Shown in pieces: positions 18,421-27,003 of a stretch of 27,028 nucleotides of DNA. The notes beneath the pieces are model-generated. The model did no database searches. It was not told the origin of the DNA and was given only the letters and a program-made list of their open reading frames with translations. Each line of letters starts with the position of its first letter. Position 1 is the first letter of the stretch. Location: the NCBI GenBank assembly GCA_964476705.1, contig CAYZBM010000020.1, positions 1 to 27,028 of the forward strand, read 5' to 3'. The stretch is from CAYZBM01 sp964476705 (GTDB taxonomy: Bacteria > Pseudomonadota > Alphaproteobacteria > Rickettsiales > UBA6187). Both the position numbers and the translations under genes were made by a program.

Positions 18421-19935
18421 ATGCCAGGTCCAGTAACTAACGCAAGTGATAATCAAACTCCTAAAACTACTTCCATTCCTAATCAAAAAATAGATCTAAA
18501 CCAAAGATTATTAGCTGAACTTGAAAAAAGAAGTAGTAATGAGGAAGATGCGTTAGAATTAATTGAAAAAGGACATATAAATCTTGAAGAAAAAGAGCTC
18601 TGTGGTACTATTTTAGTATTAGCAGCTTCTAAAGGATACACAAAAATAGTCCAGACTCTTATCCTTAAAGGAATAGATGTTAATTATAGAAATAAAGAAG
18701 ACAAATCAGCATTAGATTCAGCAGCTTGGACAAGAAAAACTGATACCGTAAAATTTCTATTAGAGAAAAAAGCCCAGATAAATGCAACAAGTAAAAATAA
18801 CGAGACAGCTTTACATATTGCCGCCAAAGCAGGAAATCTTGAAATAGTAGAACTTCTTGTTAAGAATGGAGCTGAGATAAATGCAGCAAGTAACGATAAC
18901 TACACAGCCCTGCATCTAGCCGTCAAAGAAGCACATTTTCAAATAGTAGAACTTCTTGTTAAGAATGGAGCTGATATAACGATAAATAATGGTAAATATC
19001 AAAAGAAAGCATTAAATTTAGCAGAAGACGCCATAAAAGCACTGCCTGACACAACTGATACAAATCACAATCAACTTGAAGACTTAGATCAAATAACAAT
19101 AGAAATAAAAGAAGCATTAGATAAAATAATAAAATTACTAAAAAAAGAAGAAAAAGAACAACAATACAAAAAAGAACTTGTTGATAATATTAAGAGTATA
19201 AGTTCTGATAATACTCTTTCCAAGGATCTATTCGCTGCAGTTCGTTCTAGAGATATAGAAAAAGTAAAATCTGTTATCAATAAATTAAAAGAAAAGGCTA
19301 TTGGTATAGATTCTCAAAATGAAGATGGCGATACAGCTCTTACACTTGCAGCTTTTATTGGACGCACTGATATGGTTAGACTCCTTCTAGAAAATGGATC
19401 GGACATTATTTATAGAAATAACAAAGACAAATCAGCATTAGATTTAGCAGCTGGGGCAGGAAATATTAATACCGTAAAATTACTATTAGACAATAAAGCT
19501 GAGATAGACGCAAAAAGTAAGAATAACGAGACAGCTTTACATCTTGCTGCCAAAGCAGGACATTTTGAAACAGTAGCACTTCTTGTTGCGCGTGGAGCGG
19601 ATATAACAATAAGGCGTAATGAAACTTCATTTTTTAGTAGCAAAAAAACACCGTTAGATTTAGCAAAAGATGCTAACCAAAAAAAGGATAAGTCAGATAA
19701 AAGCAAAAATGCAGAATTAGATAAAATAATAGCCCTACTAAAAGAAAAACAGAAAGAATTGAAAGAAGGAAAAATAGAAGAAAAACAGAAAGAATTGAAA
19801 GAAGAAAAACCAGAAAAAAAACCAGAAGAAGAAAGAAATTTACTAGAAGAAGAAGAAAAAGAATATCCTAGTACTAATATGAACGATACTTACAAAGCTG
19901 GTATTATTAATATCATTACAGATTCCAAAGCGTAG
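18421..19935 (+). CDS. Ankyrin-repeat protein 1, candidate secreted effector with an internally duplicated module
   Basis: 504 residues, no signal peptide. The N-terminal leader starts MPGPVTNAS, shared with the paralogue at 21566. SIPNQKIDLNQRLLA is shared with the one at 20055. Ankyrin repeats occupy about residues 60-225 and again 300-425, with repeats of the TALHLAAKAGHFETVALLV type. Each array is followed by the same kind of charged helix (LDKIIKLLKKEEKE at about 231; LDKIIALLKEKQKE at about 432), so the protein looks like two copies of one module joined end to end. The C-terminal part is Lys/Glu-rich and contains a 36-nt DNA period (19744 and 19780), then EERNLL and a tail ending SKA. 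Ankyrin proteins bind other proteins. In intracellular bacteria many are delivered into the host by type IV or type I secretion, which is an inference here. A terminator follows at 19956. Confidence 0.88.
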   Translation: MPGPVTNASDNQTPKTTSIPNQKIDLNQRLLAELEKRSSNEEDALELIEKGHINLEEKELCGTILVLAASKGYTKIVQTLILKGIDVNYRNKEDKSALDSAAWTRKTDTVKFLLEKKAQINATSKNNETALHIAAKAGNLEIVELLVKNGAEINAASNDNYTALHLAVKEAHFQIVELLVKNGADITINNGKYQKKALNLAEDAIKALPDTTDTNHNQLEDLDQITIEIKEALDKIIKLLKKEEKEQQYKKELVDNIKSISSDNTLSKDLFAAVRSRDIEKVKSVINKLKEKAIGIDSQNEDGDTALTLAAFIGRTDMVRLLLENGSDIIYRNNKDKSALDLAAGAGNINTVKLLLDNKAEIDAKSKNNETALHLAAKAGHFETVALLVARGADITIRRNETSFFSSKKTPLDLAKDANQKKDKSDKSKNAELDKIIALLKEKQKELKEGKIEEKQKELKEEKPEKKPEEERNLLEEEEKEYPSTNMNDTYKAGIINIITDSKA

Positions 19936-19955
19936 ATTAATCATTACTGCACTTT

Positions 19956-19979
19956 AAAAAATATCGTAAGATGTTTTTT
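19956..19979 (+). terminator. Intrinsic terminator after ankyrin gene 1
   Basis: AAAAAATATC, GTAA, GATGTTTTTT form a 10-bp stem with one wobble pair and a GNRA-type loop. The 3' arm itself supplies the T run. It stands 20 nt after the stop and ends 10 nt before the next 5' cassette. The neighbouring ankyrin genes are therefore probably separate transcription units, not an operon. Confidence 0.65.
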
Positions 19980-19989
19980 CACGGGCAAC

Positions 19990-20054
19990 AAATTACTATT
20001 ATTATAGATTGCAATATATTAATTCTGTTAAATATATAATTAGAGAGATAAATT
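19990..20054 (+). promoter_or_regulatory. Duplicated 65-nt 5' cassette, copy 2
   Basis: Identical to copy 1 except for one base (TTGCAA where copy 1 has TTACAA). It abuts the ATG at 20055, and the start context ATGCCA is shared with the other two genes. Conservation stops at its left edge, where the sequence becomes unrelated. Confidence 0.75.
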
Positions 20055-21479
20055 ATGCCAAATGATAAAAACAACAAAAGTGTTAATAAAGATGCTAATA
20101 CTCCTTCCATTCCTAATCAAAAAATAGATCTAAACCAAAGATTATTAGCTAAAATTACAAGAGCAAATGAAACAAAGGAAGAAAATTTTAAAGAAAGTAA
20201 TGAGAAAGCTATATTGGAATTAATTAATAATGGACATATAAATCTTAAAGAACAAGAGATTTGTGGTACTATTTTAGTAGCAGCAGCTTCTAGAGGATAC
20301 ACAAAAATAGTCAGGACTCTTGTCAGTAAAGGAATAGATGTTAATTATGTAGATAAAGTTGGAAATGAGACAGCATTATATATAGCAGCTTTTAATGGGT
20401 ATACAGAAACCGTAGAGGTTCTAATCGAATTAACAGCTATAATAATTCCAAATATTGGTGGACATACTGCTTTATCGGCAGCAGCTTTATATGGTCATAC
20501 AAGAACCGTTGAGGCTCTCCTAAATGCTAATAATGATGAAATGCCTAAAGAAATTGACCGAGCTCTCGACATATTAGGAAAGAAGCTAAATAATAAAGAT
20601 CTAACAAAAGGCAAGACTGACTTATTGTTGCTAGCTGCCGGTAAGGGTCTTACAAAAATAGTTATAGCTCTTGTCAAATCAGGAATCGATGTTAATAGTA
20701 AAGATGAAAATGGCATCAAAACATTATTAATAGCAGCTATTAATGGGCACACAGAAACCGTCAAGGCTCTAATAGAATTAGGAGCAACGTTAAATACTGA
20801 CGAGCAAAAAAAAGGTGCGGCGGCCTTATTGGCAGAGGCACATAAAGGTCATACAAAAATCGTTGAGGCTCTTATCGCCTCAGGAATCGATGTTAATAGT
20901 AAAAATGAAAATGGTAATACAGCATTACTAGCAGCAGCTCGTAATAATAATAATCCAATAGAAACCGCAGAGACTCTTATCAATTTTAAAATAGATGTAA
21001 ATCATAGAAATAAAGCAGACCAATCAGCATTAGATTTAGCAGCTTCAACAGGAAATAATAATCTTGCGAAATTACTATTAGAAAATAGTGCAGAAATAAA
21101 TGCAAGAAATAAATATAAAGAGACAGCCTTACATCTAGCTGCCAAAGCAGGACATCATACAACTGTACAACTTCTTGTTCAGCGTGGAGCTGATATAACA
21201 ATAAAGCGTGATAAAACTTCATTGTGGGGTAGCAAAAAAACACCGTTAGATTTAGCAACAGATGCTACAACAGAACCTCACAATCAAGAAAAAATTGAAG
21301 AATTTGATAAAATAATAAACCTACTAAAAGAAAAAGAGAAAGAGAAAGAACTCGAAGAAAAAAGAAGAAAAGAAGAAAAAGGAGAAAAAGGAGAAACAGG
21401 AGAAACAACACCTTTGATACCAAAAACATCGCTTGATGAGTCCAAGCTTAAAAAGAGAATAACATATTCCAAAGCATAA
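20055..21479 (+). CDS. Ankyrin-repeat protein 2, candidate secreted effector
   Basis: 474 residues. The leader MPNDKNNKSVNKDANTPS differs from its paralogues, but SIPNQKIDLNQRLLA is shared with the protein at 18421. Ankyrin repeats run from about residue 70 to 400 (for example TALYIAAFNGYTETVEVLI and ETALHLAAKAGHHTTVQLLV). A non-repeat interruption lies near 165-195 (EIDRALDILGKKLNNKDL). The last repeat ends with the GSKKTPLDLA cap and the charged helix FDKIINLLKEKEKEKELEE, both shared with the first protein. A Gly/Glu/Lys-rich linker and ETTPLI follow, then a basic tail (KLKKRITYSKA). The basic C-terminus suits a type IV secretion signal, but that is inference. No domain other than ankyrin is recognised. 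Confidence 0.88.
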   Translation: MPNDKNNKSVNKDANTPSIPNQKIDLNQRLLAKITRANETKEENFKESNEKAILELINNGHINLKEQEICGTILVAAASRGYTKIVRTLVSKGIDVNYVDKVGNETALYIAAFNGYTETVEVLIELTAIIIPNIGGHTALSAAALYGHTRTVEALLNANNDEMPKEIDRALDILGKKLNNKDLTKGKTDLLLLAAGKGLTKIVIALVKSGIDVNSKDENGIKTLLIAAINGHTETVKALIELGATLNTDEQKKGAAALLAEAHKGHTKIVEALIASGIDVNSKNENGNTALLAAARNNNNPIETAETLINFKIDVNHRNKADQSALDLAASTGNNNLAKLLLENSAEINARNKYKETALHLAAKAGHHTTVQLLVQRGADITIKRDKTSLWGSKKTPLDLATDATTEPHNQEKIEEFDKIINLLKEKEKEKELEEKRRKEEKGEKGETGETTPLIPKTSLDESKLKKRITYSKA

Positions 21480-21500
21480 AAACTGCCTTTTTCTTTAGCT

Positions 21501-21565
21501 AAATTACTATTATTATAGATTTTGATATATTAATTCTGTTAAATATATAATTAGAGAGATAAATT
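21501..21565 (+). promoter_or_regulatory. Duplicated 65-nt 5' cassette, copy 3
   Basis: Differs from copy 1 at three clustered bases. As a result this copy alone has TTGATA (21522-21527) 18 nt before TATAAT (21546-21551), a near-consensus promoter. The other copies lack that -35, so the three genes may differ in expression. The GAGAG ribosome site and the start codon context are unchanged. Confidence 0.75.
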
Positions 21566-22609
21566 ATGCCAGGTCCAGTAACTAACGCAAGTAATGAGGA
21601 AAATTCTCAAGATACTAGAACTACTCCCAATCTTAATCCAAACCAAAGATTATTAGATAATTTTCAAAAAAGCAGTGGTGAGGCAACGGCTTCTAGTTTA
21701 ATTGAAGGAATTACAGATAAAGATCTCCTTGGAACTATTTTAGTATTAGCAGCTTCTAAAGGATATACAAATATCGTCAATTATCTTATCAATTTAAAAG
21801 AAATAGATGTTAATTATAAAGATAAGCAATATGGTGATACGGCTTTATTAGCAGCAGCGAATAATGGGCGTACAGAAACCGTCAATGCTCTAATCGAATT
21901 AGGAGCTACAATAATTACAAATAGTGGTGGATATACTGCTTTATCGGCAGCAGTTATTTCTCGAAATATAGAAACAGTAAAAGCTCTTATCGGCAAATTT
22001 AAAGATATGCCTATTGGTATAGATCAACAAAATAAAGATGGTGATACAGCTCTTACACTTGCAGCTTTTATTGGAAGCACTGATATTGTTGAATTACTTC
22101 TGAACTCTGAAGCCACAATAAATCATAGAAACAAAGCAAGCAAAACAGCATTAGATTTAGCAGCTTGGGCAGGAAAAACTGATACAGTAAAATTACTATT
22201 AAACAAAGGAGCCCAAATAAGTGCAATAAGTAAAAATAACGAGACAGCTTTACATCTAGCCGCAGAAGAAGGACATTTAGCTACAGTAAAATTTCTTCTT
22301 GATAACGGCGCTGATATAAATATAAAAAATAGTGGTAAAGATACGGCATTAGATTTAGCAAAAAAGGCTAGAAAAGAACTACCTAAAACAGAAGAAAATA
22401 CAAGCAAAATTAGCGAAATGGATGAAGTAATAAATCTATTAATAGAACAACAAAAGAAAATAGAAAGACAAAAGCCTAAGTCGTGGTTAAGAATACTTAG
22501 TGGAACCAATGGTAATAATGAAGAACGACAAGCTTTACTATCATCACAACCAGGTACGAGTATTTATAAATCGTTTACTAAAGATCTTAATGGGACTTCT
22601 AAAGGATAA
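21566..22609 (+). CDS. Ankyrin-repeat protein 3, candidate secreted effector
   Basis: 347 residues, the shortest of the three paralogues. It begins MPGPVTNAS like the protein at 18421. Ankyrin repeats cover about residues 55-267, including GDTALTLAAFIGSTDIVELLL, which closely matches the first paralogue (GDTALTLAAFIGRTDMVRLLL), and ETALHLAAEEGHLATVKFLL. The array is closed by MDEVINLLIEQQKK, the counterpart of the charged helix in its paralogues. Then come a short basic stretch (RQKPKSWLRILSG), the acidic-dileucine-like ERQALL, and a 22-residue tail ending SKG. It has no signal peptide or membrane segment. The roles of protein binding and effector delivery are inferred from the family. Confidence 0.87.
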   Translation: MPGPVTNASNEENSQDTRTTPNLNPNQRLLDNFQKSSGEATASSLIEGITDKDLLGTILVLAASKGYTNIVNYLINLKEIDVNYKDKQYGDTALLAAANNGRTETVNALIELGATIITNSGGYTALSAAVISRNIETVKALIGKFKDMPIGIDQQNKDGDTALTLAAFIGSTDIVELLLNSEATINHRNKASKTALDLAAWAGKTDTVKLLLNKGAQISAISKNNETALHLAAEEGHLATVKFLLDNGADINIKNSGKDTALDLAKKARKELPKTEENTSKISEMDEVINLLIEQQKKIERQKPKSWLRILSGTNGNNEERQALLSSQPGTSIYKSFTKDLNGTSKG

Positions 22610-22772
22610 AAAAACCTTCTTCTCTATATCATATCCTACTAAAATCCCAGTAAACAAAAGAACTTTTAGCACAGAGTATCTTAGGCCAGGGAAACTTTAT
22701 ATCCTAAAATATCAGCGCTTCACAGTGGATAAGTCCCATAAAAATCTATATTTACCCTAACTCTACCCCATT

Positions 22773-22793
22773 TTCCTTATATTAAATAAGGAA
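22773..22793. other. Perfect 8-bp dyad between ankyrin genes 3 and 4
   Basis: TTCCTTAT, ATTAA, ATAAGGAA. It lies in the 288-nt gap after ankyrin gene 3. It lacks a T run, so it is at best a weak terminator, or a protein-binding site. The rest of this gap shows only the start region of the next gene. Confidence 0.4.
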
Positions 22794-22832
22794 CTTACTA
22801 TAAAAATAGATTATTTAACAAAATCTTAATTA

Positions 22833-22857
22833 CTTAATGATACAATATACCATTAAG
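22833..22857 (+). promoter_or_regulatory. Extended -10 promoter overlapped by a dyad, upstream of the large ankyrin gene
   Basis: CTTAATG and CATTAAG are perfect inverted copies separated by 11 nt, and TACAAT (22841-22846, preceded by TGA as an extended -10) lies between them. The predicted start of transcription falls in or next to the right arm. This is the geometry of a repressor operator on a promoter. It differs entirely from the 65-nt cassette of the other ankyrin genes, which suggests separate regulation. Confidence 0.5.
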
Positions 22858-22897
22858 AAAAAATTCTATTACCAAGAGCAAATTAAAAGGCCTTAAT

Positions 22898-25800
22898 ATG
22901 TCTGCAGAAAAAAGCTTATCATTACTAAAAATAACGCAAAGAACTCGGAAAATAATCCTCCATGCCGAAGAAGTAGCTAAGCAAGTTGAATCTTCCGTCT
23001 TAGGAAAATTAATTACTGAACTTGATACAGAAAATAAACCAAGCCGCATTAATATATTCGGCACAGTAGAAAAATTTCTCCAAGAAAGCTTTGCACCGGA
23101 ACAATTAGATAATTCTTTAAAAAATAAATTAAATCAATTCAGCAAAAGTTTAGAACCAAAAGAAAATACTTCAGATTATACTATATTAATGAAAGAATTT
23201 CTTAAATTTGTCTGTTTGGCCAGTTTGAAAACTGAAAATAACGATAAAATTGAAGAGCTAAATAAATTCCTTGATCATTTACAAGAGTGCCTTCCTGGAA
23301 ATACAGAAAAATTAGAAGTACTAAATATTTATTTATCCTTAGGAGATGAAATAAGAAGAGAATTTTATCATAATTATAACATTACCAGAGCCCAAGTAAT
23401 AGGGGAATTGTCTTCGGTAAGAGAGAGATTAGAAATTCACATAGAACCCTGCCTAGATTACCTACTTAGCGTAAGAAAAAGCTCAGAGATAAAAGATCAG
23501 TACTACTTGTTACCGATAGCAGAAATACAAATGCTAAAAATACATTCTCTATTATCAAATTTTCCAGAAATATTTAGAGATTCTCTATTAAGAAGTAAAG
23601 AACAATTTCTAGAGGCTTTTGAAGAAATAGTCTCGGAATATACTCCTACTAAAATTAGAAATATATTAAACGCTGAAACTAATGAAGATAAACAAGAGTT
23701 AGAAATATTTAAAAGCAGGATAGAACCATTTGTTTCTGAAGGCGGCCATTTTGAGTTATTTAGTGAAAACGAGGAAGGACAGTGGGATTGGGATCAAGAA
23801 AGATTAAGAACTAAACGCAGAGAATTAAAAGAAAATCACCCTGCCCAGAGAATTCTTGAAGATTTAGCAAGAGAAGAAACAATTGACTCTAAATCTCTCA
23901 ACGAAAACTTATTTGAAGAAAAAAAACTCATAGCAAAATTAAGATCTTTACTAGATTCTCAAGATCCAGAAAATACTACAATAGCAATAAGAACTATTTG
24001 GCTAATGGGAGAAAATTTTCCTGGAAACTCTATTCTCCAATTTGTTAAAATTTATCAAGCACTAATTCAAGGTAAAGAAGAGGCTATTGGATCGATCTTG
24101 CCAGAAGAATATAAATTTATATTAGATAGGATAACTATTTTAGCAATAAATTATCTAGAAATTTATAGAGAGAAATTAACTAACGATCCTAATTCTCTAA
24201 CTTTATTAGAAAAAATCAGAGTAAGAGCTCCAATCCAAAAAGAAGAACTTATAACCATACCGGATAATTTTATAACTGCTCTACAGCCAGCAGATTATAA
24301 ACAGCTAATTTTTAGACCAGATATCGATCTTTTTCTTAAAAAGAATAGTAAAGAATTCCTTTTTAATCTTTTATATTATGCCACTAAATTTGATCAATTT
24401 GAATTGGCAAAAAAAATACTAGAAAAAGTAAAAACTAATAAAGATGCTTTTTTAAGTAGAATCCAAATTAATGAGCAGAAAGAATTATATAACCTGGCTT
24501 TTCAAAAAGATAAGATACAATTTGCAAAGCTCTTCTTATCTCAATTATCCCCAAAGGAGCAAGCCAAGAATGGATTTAAATTCTTATATACAGCATACAA
24601 AGAAGATAATCTTGAATTAGCTAGATATTTAGTAGAATATTTAAATATTCCTATTGAAAAACTAAAGAGCCCCCTAAATTCTACAATTTTAATTATGGCG
24701 GCCCAAGCTGGAAAGACCAAATTTGTAGAATTATGTCTTGAAAAAATTAAACCTCATAAAAAAATTAATCAAAAAAAATATTTAGAGAGGAAAGACAAAG
24801 CGGGTTATACAGCTTTAAATGTGGCATGCCATTATGGAAATACCAAGATAGTAGAATTATTATTACAAGAAGGTGCTAATATAAATACTACTGATACAAG
24901 AAATCGCACTCCTTTAATGTTAGCCGCAAGTCAAGGCTATACAGAAATAGTAAGATTATTGCTTGATACACATAAAGCAGACTTAGAAACTAAAACTGCT
25001 AGGGGTGATAACGCTTTGTTAGTAGCTATAGATCAAGGCCATACAGAAATAGTGGAATTATTATTAAAAAAAGGCGCTCAGATATATCCTACAGGTAAAA
25101 ATAAGGACAGCGCTTTAGGGGAAGCCGCCTCTAGGGGGAAAATAGAAATCTTAGAAATTATCTTTAGACTAAGAGCTGATACTATAGTGATAGAACATAA
25201 AGATAGCGGAGGAAATACAGCTTTGGCCTTAGCTGCTTATAATGGTCGGAGCCAAGCTTTACAATTTCTAATTAGTAAAGGCGCAGAGATAGAAACCATA
25301 AATGAAAAAGGTAATACTCCCTTAATTACAGCAATCCAGAATAATCATATAAAAACTGTAAAAGTCCTACTTAAACATGGTGCTAATATAAGTACAAAAA
25401 ATAAGAAAGGTTTAACAGCACTAGATATAGCCGGAAAATCTACAAATCCTGAGATGGTATCACTATTTGATCCTCCTCCCACCATTAATGAAGCTTTAGT
25501 AATAGCAGCCGCTGAGGGACCACGAGATACAGTAGCGCTATTATTAACCAAAGGTGCTGATATAAATACTACTAATAAAGACGGCTATACCCCTTTAATG
25601 ATTGCCATAGCTAAAGGACATATAGAAGTAGTAAGAGTCTTACTTAGTAAAAATAAAGAAAATATAGAAAATAAAATGTATGGCTATACAGCTTTGGCGA
25701 TAGCAGCAGATAATGGACACTCAAATATAGTAGAACTATTATTAAATGAAGGTGCTAACATAAATACTACGGCTCCAGAAGGTTGGACTCCTTTAATGCT

Positions 25801-26933
25801 TGCCATATATAAAGGACATATAGAAGTAGTAAGAGTCTTACTTAGTAAAAATAAAGAAAATATANNNNNNNNNNNNNNNNNNNNNNNNNNNNNNNNNNNN
25901 NNNNNNNNNNNNNNNNNNNNNNNNNNNNNNNNNNNNNNNNNNNNNNNNNNNNNNNNNNNNNNNNGAAGCTAAAAATATTAATGACTGTACAGCCTTAGCG
26001 CTCGCCGCAGATAATGGACACACAGATGTAGTAGACTTATTATTAGAAGCAGGAGCTGATATAAATACTAGGTATGCAAAAGCTGGCACTCCTTTAATAT
26101 TAGCAGCAGCTAAGGGATATACAGCAATAGTAAGATTATTACTTAATAAAAATAAAGAAAATATAGAAGCCAAAAATATTAATGGCGGTACAGCCTTAAC
26201 GCTCGCCGCAGGTAATGGCCACAAAGATGTAGTAGGCTTATTATTAGACGCAGGAGCTGATATCAAGACTACTACTCTAAACGGCTATACTCCTTTAATT
26301 ATGGCCGCCACTAAAGGACATACAGCAACTGTAAGATTATTACTTAGTAAGAATAAAGAAAATCTAGAAAGTAAAAATATTAATGGTGATACGGCCTTAA
26401 TACGAGCAGTAGTAAATGAACACAAAGATATAGTAGAATTATTATTGCAAGAAGGTGCTGATATAAATACTATTAATGAAAGCCGGGACAGCGCTTTAGG
26501 CTTAGCCGCTTATCTAGGTAAAATAGAAATCTTAGAAACTCTCTTTGCACTAAGAGCGGATATTTTAGAGATAGAACATAAAAATAACCTTGGAAATACG
26601 CCTTTAGCATTAGCCTCTTATAATGGTCAAAGCCAAGCTTTAGAATTTTTAATTAAAAAAGGTGGAGATATAGAAACAGTAAATGAAAAAGGTAATACTC
26701 CCTTAATTACCGCAGTCGAGAATAACCATGTAGACGCCGTAAAAGTACTACTTGAACATAATGCTAATATAAGTACAAAAAATAATGAAGGTTTAACCGC
26801 GCTAGATATCGCCAAAAAATCTACAAATCCTGAGATGGTATCACTATTTAATTCTCTCTCAATTAATCCTACTTCAGTATTTAAAGAAGGTGCCAGGATA
26901 TCCGGCAATGATCCGGGAGCAAGTGTTGCTTAA
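22898..26933 (+). CDS. Large ankyrin-repeat protein 4 with a long unassigned N-terminal region, split by an N gap
   Basis: This is one gene, although the 100 N at 25865-25964 break the frame in the raw sequence. Without the N run it is a single frame of 1311 residues. Residues 1 to about 490 are helical, charged and carry no domain I recognise (MSAEKSLSLLKITQRTRKI onward, with GQWDWDQERLRTKRREL in the middle). Degenerate ankyrin-like helices start near 490, and canonical repeats run from about 590 to almost the end. Late repeats come in doublets of 66-67 residues with the signature VRxLLSKNKENI. A block of about 120 residues occurs twice (DNA 25106-25468 and 26487-26849), each ending STNPEMVSLF. 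The tail (SGNDPGASVA) is unlike that of the three smaller paralogues. AGG lies 7 nt before the ATG. A role as a secreted host-directed scaffold is plausible but unproven. Confidence 0.85.
25106..25468. repeat. Segmental duplication within ankyrin gene 4, first copy
   Basis: This aligns without internal gaps to 26487-26849 (constant offset of 1381 in window coordinates). Both encode DSALG, a repeat with KIEILE and RAD, NGxSQALxFLI, NEKGNTPLITA and STNPEMVSLF. The last 33 bases (AAATCTACAAATC onward) appear identical in the two copies. It marks an old end-like segment now buried inside the gene. Confidence 0.8.
25865..25964. other. Assembly gap (100 N) inside the ankyrin doublet array
   Basis: Exactly 100 N. 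The flanks join seamlessly if it is removed: NKENI before the gap and EAKNIN after it recreate the junction present intact at 26151-26180. The distance between successive NKENI motifs then becomes 201 nt, matching the 198 and 201 nt of the neighbours. The missing sequence is thus probably zero or a whole number of doublets of about 200 nt. Confidence 0.9.
26487..26849. repeat. Segmental duplication within ankyrin gene 4, second copy
   Basis: Partner of 25106-25468. This copy lies at the true C-terminus and leads into the final tail, whereas the first copy is followed by PPPTIN and further ankyrin repeats. Confidence 0.8.
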
Positions 26934-26947
26934 AGTATAGTAGATTA

Positions 26948-26990
26948 AGAAAGAATTGACAGTAAAATACATATATAATAAATTCTTTCT
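26948..26990 (+). terminator. Possible hairpin terminator after ankyrin gene 4
   Basis: AGAAAGAATT (26948-26957) and AATTCTTTCT (26981-26990) are perfect 10-bp inverted copies, 15 nt after the stop. The loop is long (23 nt) and there is no T run, so it could equally be an mRNA end-protecting hairpin. Confidence 0.45.
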
Positions 26991-27003
26991 ATAATGCTAC
27001 ATA

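Noticed and set aside
22500..22760. 86-codon plus-strand frame overlapping the end of ankyrin gene 3
   Set aside because: It overlaps a well-supported gene by 110 nt in another frame, has no ribosome site and no recognisable protein character.
24840..26800. Regularly spaced DNA repeats that could be mistaken for a CRISPR array
   Set aside because: The period is about 100 or 200 nt, in frame, and encodes ankyrin repeats. There are no short identical repeats with unique spacers.
26301..26933. Separate 210-residue ankyrin gene starting at ATG 26301
   Set aside because: Its frame extends upstream without a stop to the N gap and continues the repeat array. The ATG is an internal methionine of a repeat, so it belongs to the gene starting at 22898.
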